Counted from the first letter of the stretch, positions 26,295 through 35,016 are shown. The stretch: 64,000 bases of DNA from Cerasicoccus maritimus (GCA_031296935.1 JAVDPD010000019.1:31958-95957); one strand, 5' to 3'. A program made the numbers and translations. The notes: generated by a model from the sequence alone, not told the origin.

Positions 26295-27611
26295 ATGAAG
26301 AAGCCCAACGTCATCTGGTTTGTCTGTGATCAAATGCGTGGCCAAGCCACGGGTTACAATGGCGACCCGAACGTCTTTACCCCCAATCTCGACAACATGG
26401 CCATTTGCGGCGCTGCCTTTAGCCAGGCCGTCTCGGGCTACCCGCTTTGCTGTCCCTTTCGCGCTACGATGCTCACTGGGCGCTACGCGCACAACCACTC
26501 GGTTAAGATTCACGAGGACAAGCTGGAGCCGTCCTATCAGACATTGGCCGATACATTTAATGAGAATGGCTATGAGACCATCTACCTCGGCAAGTGGCAC
26601 TTGGCCGGCTTTAAGCAACGCGAAGGGCGCGTCTCGCTGATGACCGTTCCCCGGGAAGACCGTTTCCGCTTTGATACCTGGATCGGCTACGAAAACAATA
26701 ATAGCCAGTGGGACTGCCACCTCCACGGCCACGAGGGCGACACCGAGATCCCGCATTTCAAGCTGATTGATTACGAGACCGATGCCCTGACCGACATGGC
26801 CTTGGAGCGCATCAAGGCGCGCAAGGATTCCGACAAACCGTTCTTCATGGTGGTGTCGGTCCAGCCGCCGCATGTGCCGTGCCTCGCGCCGCCGGAGCAT
26901 CGCCACTACCAGGCGCAGCAGCTGGAGCTGCGTCCCAACGTGTCGGCGAAGCACGAGGAGCAGGCCCGCTTCGACCTCTCCGGCTACTACGCCCAGATTG
27001 AGAATATCGACCACAACGTCGGCCGCATCATGGAGCTGTTGCGCACCGAGGAAATGATCGACGACACGCACCTGATGTTCTTCTCCGACCACGGCGACCA
27101 GATGGGCAGCCAGGGGGCCTTTGGCAAATGCGTGCCCTACGAGGAGTCGGCCCGCGTGCCCTTCCTGATGGGCGGCGGGCAGCCGATGAATTACTACGGG
27201 CGCGCCGGTAAAAACGATTGCCTGATGAACCATGTGGACATCGCCCCGACCACGCTTGGCCTTTGCGGCATCGCCACGCCGGACTGGATGGAAGGCTTCG
27301 ATTACTCGCATCGCCGCACCGGAGTCGACTTCGCCGACCGCGTTCACCAAGAGCCCGACAGCGCCTTCCTGCAGCTAATTGGCGACCGTGAATCCGGCTA
27401 TGCCTGGCGTTGCGTGGTCACCCGTGACGGGTGGAAATATGCAGCCGTGAAAAGCGGCCACTGGCTCATGTATAATCTCAACGAGGACCCCTACGAGCAA
27501 ACGAACCTCGCGTTCAATACTTGGTATCACCAAAAGCGCTGCGAGCTCAAGGCGCTACTCCAAGATTGGATTACCAAAACCGGCGACGACTTCCCCCTCC
27601 CAGCCGACTAG
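26295..27611 (+). CDS. Sulfatase, formylglycine type
   Basis: A 438-residue type I sulfatase. It opens KKPNVIWFVCDQMRGQATG with the metal-binding Asp, then has the CxPxR signature as CCPFRATMLTGRYAH (near 54-68), whose first Cys should become formylglycine. FFSDHGDQMGSQGAFGK holds the second metal ligands. There is no signal peptide, so it would act on imported, already shortened sulfated glycans, or the start is mis-set; no better start is visible. The gene stands alone, divergent from purD. Marine Verrucomicrobiota use many such enzymes on algal polysaccharides. The exact substrate is unknown. Confidence 0.93.
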   Translation: MKKPNVIWFVCDQMRGQATGYNGDPNVFTPNLDNMAICGAAFSQAVSGYPLCCPFRATMLTGRYAHNHSVKIHEDKLEPSYQTLADTFNENGYETIYLGKWHLAGFKQREGRVSLMTVPREDRFRFDTWIGYENNNSQWDCHLHGHEGDTEIPHFKLIDYETDALTDMALERIKARKDSDKPFFMVVSVQPPHVPCLAPPEHRHYQAQQLELRPNVSAKHEEQARFDLSGYYAQIENIDHNVGRIMELLRTEEMIDDTHLMFFSDHGDQMGSQGAFGKCVPYEESARVPFLMGGGQPMNYYGRAGKNDCLMNHVDIAPTTLGLCGIATPDWMEGFDYSHRRTGVDFADRVHQEPDSAFLQLIGDRESGYAWRCVVTRDGWKYAAVKSGHWLMYNLNEDPYEQTNLAFNTWYHQKRCELKALLQDWITKTGDDFPLPAD

Positions 27612-27653
27612 GCAACGTGCCGTTGCATCCATAGATTGGCGCATTGCGCCAAT
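27612..27653. repeat. Two-hairpin 42-bp unit, copy 1
   Basis: Immediately after the sulfatase stop comes GCAACG-TGC-CGTTGC (27612-27626), then eight bases, then ATTGGCGC-ATT-GCGCCAAT (27635-27653). A 42-bp unit of the same design lies at 59877-59918, differing only in a few spacer or loop bases. Both hairpins have three-base loops. See the finding on the hairpin family. Confidence 0.85.
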
Positions 27654-27745
27654 AGCCAATCAAGGACTCTGAGATAGCGCGGATCGTCTCGCCCCGCAGT
27701 TTCATCCGCTCGCCTGTGTTGTTTTAGTCAGATGAGAATCGGTAT

Positions 27746-27846
27746 ACAGGCGAGACGCCCGTGCTACGCCAATACACACCGCCTCCACGATACATCGCTA
27801 AGCCATTTGCCCACCGGGCAAAACTATGGGTGCAGCGGCACGCTGC
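27746..27846. repeat. Cluster of three small hairpins downstream of mutM
   Basis: Three three-base-loop palindromes lie at 27746-27762 (ACAGGCG-AGA-CGCCCGT, one G-T pair), 27806-27822 (TTTGCCC-ACC-GGGCAAA) and 27832-27846 (GCAGCG-GCA-CGCTGC). The last overlaps the final codons of mutM. It belongs to a 20-bp sequence repeated exactly at 58321-58340. The rest of the 212-bp space between the sulfatase and mutM shows no gene. Confidence 0.8.
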
Positions 27847-28666
27847 CGCTGGGTTGGCAGAGGGGGCAGAAGCAGCTGGTGCGGCCGCCGACTGCTTTGC
27901 GTTGCAAAGCTTCGCCGTCTTTGGGGCAATGGCCGCCATCCCTCCAGCGGTGCCAAAAGAGCCAGCTCTCGGGGATGTTGACATTCATGTCGGGCGGCAG
28001 TTCGCCACCAGCGCCGGCAATGCAACGCATGGCGTCGGCTGCGACTTCGCGAACATTGCGATACAAAGTAATGCGCTGCGCGGCGGTGAGTTGGCCGCAT
28101 TTGGTTTCGGGGAAAACCTGCGCGCGCCAGAGTATCTCGTCGGCCATCCAGTTACCGATGCCGGGGAAGCGTTCCTGCATCAGCAGCACGGCTTTGATCG
28201 GCGACTTTGCACGCCGGGCGAGAAAGGCGTCCATGACTTCCTGCGTGAAGGCGTCGGATAAAACCGGCGGCGGAAAATCGGTCCACCATTGGGGCGGCTC
28301 TTTGCCAATGTGCAGCTTGAGTAGGCCAAATTGACGCGGGTCGCGAAAGATGAGCGTGCGCTTCGCCTGCCGCAAAACGAAGTGGTCCCACTTGGCCCGC
28401 TCGACTTGCTTTGCATCGCAAAGTAACTTCCCTGTCATACCAAGATGCAGGCCCAACCAGCGTCCGCCAGAGAACTCAAAAAGCATTTGCTTGGCCTGCG
28501 CGTAGGAGGCCTTGAGCGTGGCGCCGGTCAAGGCGTTGATGACCACTGTGGCGGCTGACTCGCGGTAGATGCGCGCCTTGGGGTTGGCTTCGATGGCTTG
28601 AACTTTGCCGCCGATACCGGGGTCCCATTGCTGGCGGAAATATTCGACTTCGGCGAGTTCAGGCAT
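27824..28666 (-). CDS. mutM: Formamidopyrimidine-DNA glycosylase family protein
   Basis: A 280-residue Fpg/Nei glycosylase for oxidised bases. It begins MPELAEVEYF with the catalytic Pro2 and Glu3, and has the helix-two-turn-helix NWMADEILWRAQVFPE, written here in one run of sixteen. The C-terminal zinc finger is odd: HCPKDG replaces the usual CxxCG, so the second Cys is Asp, while FCPLCQ is intact. An extra Cys lies two residues before FCPLCQ. Three small hairpins fall inside the gene (27832-27846, 27894-27910 and 28409-28423) and change or encode zinc-finger loop and C-terminal residues. Activity is likely but finger integrity is uncertain. Nei-like specificity is also possible. Confidence 0.9.
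   Translation of the reverse strand: MPELAEVEYFRQQWDPGIGGKVQAIEANPKARIYRESAATVVINALTGATLKASYAQAKQMLFEFSGGRWLGLHLGMTGKLLCDAKQVERAKWDHFVLRQAKRTLIFRDPRQFGLLKLHIGKEPPQWWTDFPPPVLSDAFTQEVMDAFLARRAKSPIKAVLLMQERFPGIGNWMADEILWRAQVFPETKCGQLTAAQRITLYRNVREVAADAMRCIAGAGGELPPDMNVNIPESWLFWHRWRDGGHCPKDGEALQRKAVGGRTSCFCPLCQPSGSVPLHP
27894..27910. repeat. Small hairpin inside the mutM zinc-finger coding region
   Basis: GCTTTGC-GTT-GCAAAGC is a perfect 7-bp-arm palindrome with a three-base loop. Read on the coding strand it supplies the in-frame residues ALQRKA of the zinc-finger loop. It shares its core with 28409-28423, 28763-28777 and 44553-44567. Confidence 0.8.
28409..28423. repeat. Small hairpin inside mutM, central region
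   Basis: CTTTGC-ATC-GCAAAG is a perfect 6-bp-arm palindrome, read in frame as part of LLCDAKQV. The same 15 bases recur exactly at 28763-28777, just past the next gene's stop. Confidence 0.8.
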
Positions 28667-28679
28667 GGCGTGAGAAAGG

Positions 28680-28759
28680 CAAAATTATAAATTCTAAATG
28701 CAAAATAATGTGGCTCAACTTCGCATCTTTTGAATTTTGCATTTATAATTTTGAATTGT
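28680..28759. repeat. AT-rich inverted repeat upstream of mutM
   Basis: Imperfect inverted copies of CAAAATTATAAAT-type and AAATGCAAAAT-type words face each other across about 25 bases. Translated it gives NAKFKI-like strings, a known look of dispersed repeats. It could act as a bidirectional hairpin between the convergent ends or upstream leaders of mutM and SulP. Confidence 0.7.
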
Positions 28760-28762
28760 AAG

Positions 28763-28777
28763 CTTTGCATCGCAAAG
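28763..28777. repeat. Small hairpin after the SulP stop codon
   Basis: CTTTGC-ATC-GCAAAG lies 4 bases beyond the SulP stop codon, identical to the palindrome at 28409-28423 inside mutM. It is a member of the three-base-loop hairpin family. Confidence 0.8.
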
Positions 28778-28781
28778 TTGA

Positions 28782-30788
28782 TTATTCCTCTCCGACTTTC
28801 TTGCGCTTGTTGGGGTTGACGTAGATTTTGATGTCGACCTCTTGGTCGCCGAGAATCTCCTGGGCGCGGCCGAGGGCGAGTGCGGTGGAGAGGGTGGCGT
28901 TGGCGTGGTTGTCAGGGAAGACGTTCTTCGGGTTGAGCGTGTCCATGATGCCGGAGTTGGTCAGCGTGCGCATGCATTCCTCGCGGCATTCGCTAAGGAT
29001 GAGGATGCGGTCGCGCTCATTCATGTAGCCCACTAGCTCCTCAATCGCCATGGCGGAGGTGGCGTCGAGGTGGCGCGCGTTGCGCATTTTAAGGACGACT
29101 ATTTTCAGGTTTTCGCGCTCGGAGACGCGGCGCATTTGCTCGTCAAAAATTTCGGCAGCGCCAAAGAAGAGGTCGCCTTCCACGTGGACAATTGAGATCT
29201 CGGCATTCTGTGGCTTGTCCTTGTCTTCCATTTGCGAGAGGCCGCCTTCGTCGTCGAAGCCAAACTCCGAAAGCTCGGGCGTGGCGGCCTTACGCAGAAA
29301 GAGGATAATGCTCAGCGCGGCTCCGAGATAGATCGCAGTATCGAGGGGGATCAGCAGGCCTGCGATGCACGTCGTGTAAAAGACGGCGGCGTCACTGCGG
29401 GTGGCCTTGGTGACGATCTTGATCGCGTGGCGGTTGAAGAGACCGATGCCGATGAAGATGACGAGCACCGCTAGCACGGACTGCGGGATATACATGATCA
29501 GCGGTCCGAGGATGAAGGCGCCGGCGGCGACCATGAGGCCGTTCATTAGCGAGGCAAGCGGCGTGCGCCCGCCACTGCTCCACGAGAGCTGGGAACGCGT
29601 CAGCGAGCCCGAGGCTGGCATGCCGCCAAAGAAACCGGAGGCAATATTGGCTGCGCCGATGGAAAACATTTCCTGGTTGCCATCGAGTTTTTCGCCCGAG
29701 CGCGCGGCGAGGCTTTTGCCGATGCTGGTGCCTTCGAGGACGCAGAGCAGGGCGAGGGCGAGGGCCACGTTGGCGAGCTGCGCGATGGAGTCGAAATCGA
29801 TGCTGGGCATCGTGATGGGCCAATTGCTGGCGTCGATGGGCTGGAGCCAGCGGATGTCGGAGCCTGACCATATACGCTCTTCCTCGGGGCGCTGTTGGTC
29901 GGCCATGACTTCGAGCGGAAATTCGTCTGCACGCGGGGGAATGGACTCGGGCGAGAGAATTTCCTCCTTCATCTCTTCCTCGACGATTGCGCTCTGCATG
30001 GTCATCAGCTGGGCATGGCGCTCGAAGCTGAATTCCGGGTTGAGCGTCTTGGTCGCGAGCACGGCGATGCCGGATACGACCAGCATCGTGATGGCGACGT
30101 TGGGCAGCGTCTTGAATTTCTTTTGCAGCGCGACGAACAGGATGGCCGTTATGGCGCTGAGCGTGGCGGACTCCAGATGGAGCTCGGGCAGGTGCTGGCA
30201 GGTGACGATCAGCTTTTCAAAAAACGTCGTGGCGCGCTCTTTTTCATCGGGGGTAAAAGTGATGCCGAGCGCGTTCTTGGCCTGGCCGACGATGATCAGC
30301 AGCGAGGCCGCCGTGATGTAGCCGGTGACGACCGTGCGCGAAATGTATTGGATCACGTTGGCCACACGCAGGTAGGCGCCGACGACCATGAAGCCGCCAA
30401 TCATCACGAGGAGCAGGGGCAGCATCGCCGCGCGCGCCTCTTCGTTGATGATCGAGAGCGCCGCCATCGCCGAAGCAAAAGTGACAGAGGTGGCGTTCGT
30501 TGGCCCCAACGTGATGAAGCGCGAGCCTGCGAAAAACGACGCAACAATCGCCGCCACCGCCGAGCCGTAAATTCCGTATTGAATCGGTAGCCCGGCGATC
30601 AGCGCGTAGGCCATGCCTTGCGGAAAGGCCAGCAGCGCGACATTGAGCCCGGCGCGAAAGTCGCAGCCCGCCGTCTTCGCGTTGTATCCGCGCACGTGCT
30701 TGCGAAGCGGGAAAAAGTCCAGCTGGTTAGCTTGCTTCAGCCAGCGTAGCGTAGATTTCAGGCGTTCGGCGTTCAAGCCTTTACCCAA
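28782..30788 (-). CDS. SulP-family anion transporter with STAS domain
   Basis: A 668-residue inner-membrane transporter for sulfate, bicarbonate or a related anion. The membrane domain begins near residue 45 (AGLNVALLAFPQGMAYALIAGLP, read in two parts) with the SulP signature and continues through about 12 helices. A long polar insertion of about 90 residues rich in Glu lies near 265-350. The cytoplasmic STAS domain is at the C-terminus (ISIVHVEGDLFFGAAEIF, MRNARHLDATSAMAIEEL). No ATG is available upstream: an in-frame stop lies two codons before the TTG at 30788, so a TTG start there, or four codons on, must be used. Substrate is not determined. Confidence 0.9.
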   Translation of the reverse strand: MGKGLNAERLKSTLRWLKQANQLDFFPLRKHVRGYNAKTAGCDFRAGLNVALLAFPQGMAYALIAGLPIQYGIYGSAVAAIVASFFAGSRFITLGPTNATSVTFASAMAALSIINEEARAAMLPLLLVMIGGFMVVGAYLRVANVIQYISRTVVTGYITAASLLIIVGQAKNALGITFTPDEKERATTFFEKLIVTCQHLPELHLESATLSAITAILFVALQKKFKTLPNVAITMLVVSGIAVLATKTLNPEFSFERHAQLMTMQSAIVEEEMKEEILSPESIPPRADEFPLEVMADQQRPEEERIWSGSDIRWLQPIDASNWPITMPSIDFDSIAQLANVALALALLCVLEGTSIGKSLAARSGEKLDGNQEMFSIGAANIASGFFGGMPASGSLTRSQLSWSSGGRTPLASLMNGLMVAAGAFILGPLIMYIPQSVLAVLVIFIGIGLFNRHAIKIVTKATRSDAAVFYTTCIAGLLIPLDTAIYLGAALSIILFLRKAATPELSEFGFDDEGGLSQMEDKDKPQNAEISIVHVEGDLFFGAAEIFDEQMRRVSERENLKIVVLKMRNARHLDATSAMAIEELVGYMNERDRILILSECREECMRTLTNSGIMDTLNPKNVFPDNHANATLSTALALGRAQEILGDQEVDIKIYVNPNKRKKVGEE

Positions 30789-30827
30789 AGGCTAAATCAA
30801 TCGAGTGAAAAGTCTTTTTTGAAACTA

Positions 30828-30937
30828 GTTTCGAGTGGCGAGTTGGGGGTTGCGAGTTGGGAGTGGGGTTGCTTTCTTCGCGGAATGGGAGTTAAGCGTT
30901 TCTTAACTCGCAACTCGCCCCTCATAACTCGAAACTG
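30828..30937. repeat. Inverted repeat of CGAGTTG-type words
   Basis: Copies of TTTCGAGT/GGCGAGTTG/TTGCGAGTTG on the left face their complements (AACTCGCAACTCGCCCC, AACTCGAAACT) on the right, making a long imperfect hairpin between the divergent SulP and TPR genes. This is another member of the large dispersed-repeat class seen at 4463, 35017 and 49985. Confidence 0.75.
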
Positions 30938-30942
30938 TTTTC

Positions 30943-31254
30943 ATGAATAACCGCTCGGACATTTTTAAAGAAAAGGTCGCCAAAGACCCGAACAACAGCC
31001 TCTTCCGCTACAGCCTCGGACAGGCGCTCTTTGACGAGAAGCAATACGCCGATGCGCAGGAGCACTTGCAGTTCTGTGCGGACAGTCGCGAGGACTGGAT
31101 GATGCCGCGCATTTTGCTGGGCAAGGCCTTGCTCGAAGCTGGCGATACCGAGGCCGCAAAGCCGGTCCTGGCTGACGCGCTACAGTTGGCTGTCGACCAA
31201 AATCACGACGACCCCGCCGCCGAGCTGCGCGAGATCCTGGCTGACTTGGCCTAG
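30943..31254 (+). CDS. Small TPR protein
   Basis: A 103-residue helical protein made of about three tetratricopeptide helix pairs (NNSLFRYSLGQALFDEKQYADA, DWMMPRILLGKALLEAGDTEAA). There is no signal peptide, so it is cytoplasmic. It ends 10 bp before the GT1 glycosyltransferase gene and probably shares its transcript. TPR units usually bind partner proteins; the partner is not known. Confidence is high that it is a real gene, lower on role. Confidence 0.85.
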   Translation: MNNRSDIFKEKVAKDPNNSLFRYSLGQALFDEKQYADAQEHLQFCADSREDWMMPRILLGKALLEAGDTEAAKPVLADALQLAVDQNHDDPAAELREILADLA

Positions 31255-31264
31255 GAGAATTTCG

Positions 31265-32515
31265 ATGCGCGTCGTCATCACCAGTCATGGCTCCACGGGG
31301 GACATGGTGCCTATGGTGGCCCTGAGCCGTGCGTTGCTCGATGCCGGGCATGACGTGGTGTTTACGGCGCCGGATTTGTTTCAAGATTTGATCGAAGGCG
31401 CGGGCGTGCCGTTTTACGAGGTCCCGCCCAAGTGGTCCACGGAAGACGGACGCACGGCGATGAAAGCGCTGGCGCGCATCAAGTCGCCGATGAATCAGCT
31501 CAAGCGAATTTACGAATTTGGCAGCGGGCATTACCAAGAGTATTTCGAGAAACTGGAGGCGCTGACCGAGGGCGCGGACCTGCTGGTGTCGTCGTATTTA
31601 TACCCGTGCTTGCAGGCCTTGGCCGAGCGACAGGGCGCGAAGTTTGCCGTGGCGACCTTTGCGCACAATGCCGTGCCGACGGATGATCAGTCGCCGTTGC
31701 CGTTGCTGGATTTTCCGTTTTTGCCGGGTGCCTTGGGAGTTGCGTGGCGTCGGCTTTGGTGGTGGATCGCGGACACCGCTGTTGTGCCAACGCTCAATGG
31801 CGTGGTGGGCGCTGACCTGCGCGCACGCGGTTATTCGACGAAGTGGAGTTTCTTCCGGCGGCCGGCGCCGCTGGCGTTGGTGACGGTGTCGGAAAAGCTG
31901 TTTGCACCGGGCAAGGGCCGGGTGGACCCGCGCTTTGTTTACACCGGCTACTGGCGCTACCAAACGCCGGTCAACGACGCCTTCGAAGCGGAGGTTGACG
32001 CGTTTTGCGCGGGCGAGCGCGTGCCGGTGTTGAACTTTGGCAGCGTGACGTGGGACAGCGCGACGGATGAGTTTACCGAGCTGCTGGAGGTCTGGCCACG
32101 TGGCAAAAAACTCATCGTGCAAAGCGGCTGGGCGGGCTTTGCCCAACTGCCGGGTGCCGAGCGGAAGGACATTCTTTTAATCGGCCATGCGAACCACGAC
32201 CGCCTCTTTGCGCGGGCCTCAGTGGTGATTCATCATGGCGGCGCCGGGACGACGGCTTCCGTGCTGCATGCCGGTGTGCCGCAAATCGTGATCCCCAGCA
32301 TTGCGGACCAATTCTTTTGGGCGCGGCAATGCGAGAAGCTCGGCGTGGCGATCATTGGTCGACAGAAAACTTGGTCCCGTGATTTGCCCCAATGGGTGGC
32401 GACGGTGGAGGCCGGCGCTGGCTACCGTGCATCGGCGGTGTCGGTGGCGGAGACGTTGGGCCAGGAAGACGGCCCCGCGAAGGCGGTACGCATGCTGGAA
32501 GATTACGTGCGCTGA
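31265..32515 (+). CDS. GT1 family glycosyltransferase
   Basis: A 416-residue GT-B fold transferase similar to UDP-glycosyltransferases acting on lipids, sterols or secondary metabolites. The N-terminal acceptor domain opens RVVITSHGSTGDMVPMVALSRALLDAGHDVVF (the GSxGDxxP start is typical), and the donor-binding signature is VVIHHGGAGTTASVLHAGVPQIVIPSIADQF, read in two parts. No membrane helix is present. It follows the TPR gene by 10 bp. Acceptor and donor cannot be told from the sequence. Confidence 0.92.
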   Translation: MRVVITSHGSTGDMVPMVALSRALLDAGHDVVFTAPDLFQDLIEGAGVPFYEVPPKWSTEDGRTAMKALARIKSPMNQLKRIYEFGSGHYQEYFEKLEALTEGADLLVSSYLYPCLQALAERQGAKFAVATFAHNAVPTDDQSPLPLLDFPFLPGALGVAWRRLWWWIADTAVVPTLNGVVGADLRARGYSTKWSFFRRPAPLALVTVSEKLFAPGKGRVDPRFVYTGYWRYQTPVNDAFEAEVDAFCAGERVPVLNFGSVTWDSATDEFTELLEVWPRGKKLIVQSGWAGFAQLPGAERKDILLIGHANHDRLFARASVVIHHGGAGTTASVLHAGVPQIVIPSIADQFFWARQCEKLGVAIIGRQKTWSRDLPQWVATVEAGAGYRASAVSVAETLGQEDGPAKAVRMLEDYVR

Positions 32516-32626
32516 TAGCGCGTGGGCGTCTGATACACATCAAAGGACGCTTCTATCATTAGCATCTCTTGGTGGATTGATAATTATTGCTTGCGCTCCA
32601 GTGCTTTACCTTCGATAACAGCGCGC

Positions 32627-32935
32627 GTGCCTCAACCCACCCCTACAAAAGAAGCGCTCGTTAACCGCTATTGGCGAGCAAATGTCTTAATTACGCTTGG
32701 CCTCCTGTTTGTCTGGGCGTTCGTCAGCTTTGGCTGCGGAATCTTATTCGCCGATAAACTGGACGCTATCCATTTGTTTGGCACTGGCTACCCGCTCGGG
32801 TTTTGGTTCGCTCAGCAGGGCTCGATTATTGTGTTTGTCTTCCTGATTCTGTTCTACGCGATTTTCATGAATGCACTCGACCGCAAGCACAAGCGTGAGA
32901 TGGACGAGTTTAAGGCGAAGGGAGGTGAGGCATGA
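32627..32935 (+). CDS. Na+/solute symporter small subunit (DUF4212)
   Basis: A 102-residue protein with two membrane helices (VLITLGLLFVWAFVSFGCGI and SIIVFVFLILFYAIFMNALD), the DUF4212 pattern found before VC_2705-like sodium/solute symporters. The GTG at 32627 is preferred to a TTG 12 codons upstream because it gives the compact family N-terminus (PQPTPTKEALVNRYWRAN). Its stop overlaps the large-subunit start by four bases, so they are coupled. Confidence 0.87.
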   Translation: MPQPTPTKEALVNRYWRANVLITLGLLFVWAFVSFGCGILFADKLDAIHLFGTGYPLGFWFAQQGSIIVFVFLILFYAIFMNALDRKHKREMDEFKAKGGEA

Positions 32936-34833
32936 GCGTTCAAGTTTGGACATATATTTTCGTCGGCCTCAGCTTCTCGCTCTATTTGGGCATCGCCTGG
33001 TGGGCGCGCGTGGCCGACACGAAGGGCTTCTACATTGCCGGGGGCGGCGTGCCGGCGTCCGCCAACGGCATGGCTACGGCGGCTGACTGGATGTCCGCCG
33101 CGTCGTTTATTTCAATGGCTGGCCTCGTTTCGACGATGGGCTATTCGGGTGGCGTTTACCTGATGGGCTGGACCGGAGGCTATGTGCTGCTCGCGTTGCT
33201 CATCGCGCCGTATCTCCGCAAGTTTGGCCATTTCACGGTGCCGGACTTTGTGGGCGACCGCTTTGGCACGAACTACGGTGAAGGCAAGCCGGACTCGATG
33301 ATGAAGCGCATTTTGGCCAACCCCGCGCGCGTGGTGGCGGTGGTCTGCGCTTTGTTCGTGAGCTTCACTTATGTGGCCGGGCAAATGCGTGGTGTGGGCT
33401 TGGTCTTTAGCCGCTTCCTCGAAGTGGAGATCAACGTTGGCGTGGTCATTGGTATGATCATTGTGTTTGTCTATTCGACGCTTGGTGGGATGAAGGGCAT
33501 TACGTGGACGCAGGTAGCGCAGTTCTGGGTGCTGATCACGGCCTTCCTCGTGCCGACGATTGCCATTTCGCTCAAACTGACTGGGGAAATGGTCCCGCAG
33601 ATCGGTCTCGGTTCGGAGCTGGTTGACGGCGGCATGATGCTGCTCGACCGCCTCGACGGCCTCCACAAGGAACTAGGCTTCAGCAGCTACACCGAGCCTT
33701 TCCAGGGCAAGTGGGACAAGGCGAACGTCTTCATGGTCGCCCTCGTTTTGATGGCTGGCACCGCAGGCTTGCCGCACGTTATTGTGCGCTTCTACACAGT
33801 GAAGTCACCCGCGGCGGCTCGCTGGAGTGGCTTTTGGGCGCTGCTGTTCATCTCGGGCCTCTACCTGAGCGCGCCGGCGCTGGCAGGCTTTGCACGCTTC
33901 TACATGATCAATACGCTCAATGGTGCGACCGAGGAAAACATTCCCCAGTGGTTCACCAACTGGGAGGAAACCGGCCTGATTCTATGGGTGGATGATGGCG
34001 ACGGCAAACTGCATTTCTCCAATAAAGAGGACAACGAAATCTTCCGTCAGGGGCCAACGCTCAGCGATAGTGAACTGCTCCACATCATCAAGGATCACCA
34101 GCTCTACATTGACACCAAGGGGACTGCAGACCCGCGAGGCGTCGACGGACGTGCGGTTCTGCGCGACATGGGCCTAAGCGGTCCGGACAAGGATATCATC
34201 GTTTTGGCAACGCCCGAAATGGCCGAGCTGTCGAACTGGATCATCGCGTTCATTGCGGCTGGTGGTTTGGCCGCGGCGCTCTCCACGGCGAGTGGTCTGC
34301 TGCTGGTGATTTCCTCCTCTGTCGCGCACGACCTTTACTACCGCATCATCAATCCCGTGGCCTCGGAGAAGCAAAGGCTGATGGTCGGTCGCGGCTTTAT
34401 TGGGTTGGCGGTCGTGATCGCGGGCATCTTTGGCATCTACCCGCCCGGGTTTGTGGGCGAGGTGGTGGCCTTCGCGTTTGGTTTGGCCTCGGCGAGCTTC
34501 TTCCCGGTCATTCTGCTCGGCATCTTCAATCGCCGCGTCAGCACGACTCCAGCCGTGTTTGGCATGATGGCGGGCATGGGCTTCACGATGTTCTACATCA
34601 TCGCGGTGAAATACTTCGGGATGGCACAGTGGACCTTCTGGGGCCTTAGTGAGCCTGGTATTCAACCGGCGGCCATTGGCGCCATCGGCATGGTGATCAA
34701 CTTCATCGTCGCGATTGCGTTGTCCTATGTTTGCGAAAAGCCGGGACCGGAAATTCAGAAGTTGATCGACTCCGTCCGCGAACCCGAAGACGCCGAAGGC
34801 TCAATCAATATCGAAGACGCGCCGGAGCACTGA
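32932..34833 (+). CDS. Sodium/solute symporter large subunit, VC_2705-like
   Basis: A 633-residue member of the SSS family with about 13 helices. The N-terminus KGFYIAGGGVPASANGMATAADWMSAASF (in two parts) is the family signature, followed by the conserved segment VSTMGYSGGVYLMGWTGGY. A soluble insertion of about 110 residues (near 335-430) is typical of this subfamily. Related proteins move acetate or other short carboxylates with Na+. Together with the coupled small subunit it forms a two-protein transporter. The carried solute is unknown. A hairpin and a strong terminator follow. Confidence 0.93.
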   Translation: MSVQVWTYIFVGLSFSLYLGIAWWARVADTKGFYIAGGGVPASANGMATAADWMSAASFISMAGLVSTMGYSGGVYLMGWTGGYVLLALLIAPYLRKFGHFTVPDFVGDRFGTNYGEGKPDSMMKRILANPARVVAVVCALFVSFTYVAGQMRGVGLVFSRFLEVEINVGVVIGMIIVFVYSTLGGMKGITWTQVAQFWVLITAFLVPTIAISLKLTGEMVPQIGLGSELVDGGMMLLDRLDGLHKELGFSSYTEPFQGKWDKANVFMVALVLMAGTAGLPHVIVRFYTVKSPAAARWSGFWALLFISGLYLSAPALAGFARFYMINTLNGATEENIPQWFTNWEETGLILWVDDGDGKLHFSNKEDNEIFRQGPTLSDSELLHIIKDHQLYIDTKGTADPRGVDGRAVLRDMGLSGPDKDIIVLATPEMAELSNWIIAFIAAGGLAAALSTASGLLLVISSSVAHDLYYRIINPVASEKQRLMVGRGFIGLAVVIAGIFGIYPPGFVGEVVAFAFGLASASFFPVILLGIFNRRVSTTPAVFGMMAGMGFTMFYIIAVKYFGMAQWTFWGLSEPGIQPAAIGAIGMVINFIVAIALSYVCEKPGPEIQKLIDSVREPEDAEGSINIEDAPEH

Positions 34834-34835
34834 TG

Positions 34836-34858
34836 CCGTTTCGGCGGAGCCGAAACGG
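34836..34858. repeat. 10-bp-arm hairpin right after the symporter stop
   Basis: CCGTTTCGGC-GGA-GCCGAAACGG is a perfect hairpin with a three-base loop, two bases after the stop codon. It lacks a T-run and precedes the real terminator at 34890. It is the largest-armed member of the small hairpin family. Confidence 0.8.
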
Positions 34859-34889
34859 AGATTAAAGGAAAAAGTTTAAAGATTAAAGT

Positions 34890-34926
34890 AGTGGCGAATT
34901 CCTTGAATGGAGTTCGCCACTTTTTT
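34890..34926 (+). terminator. Intrinsic terminator of the symporter operon
   Basis: AGTGGCGAA and TTCGCCACT pair as a 9-bp stem around 14 bases and are followed by six T residues. Position 57 bp after the symporter stop and the T-run fit a rho-independent terminator on the plus strand. Confidence 0.85.
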
Positions 34927-34950
34927 CGCGGAGGTAGTGCATCAAAGTTG

Positions 34951-34969
34951 AAGCGGCATTTTGCCGCTT
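34951..34969. repeat. Small hairpin AAGCGGCA-TTT-TGCCGCTT
   Basis: A perfect 8-bp-arm palindrome with a three-base loop in the space between the symporter terminator and the next inverted repeat. It belongs to the small hairpin family. Confidence 0.8.
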
Positions 34970-35016
34970 TGCCTTGTCAGGAGAGCGTTAGGGGCAGGTG
35001 AGAATGAACCGGATTT

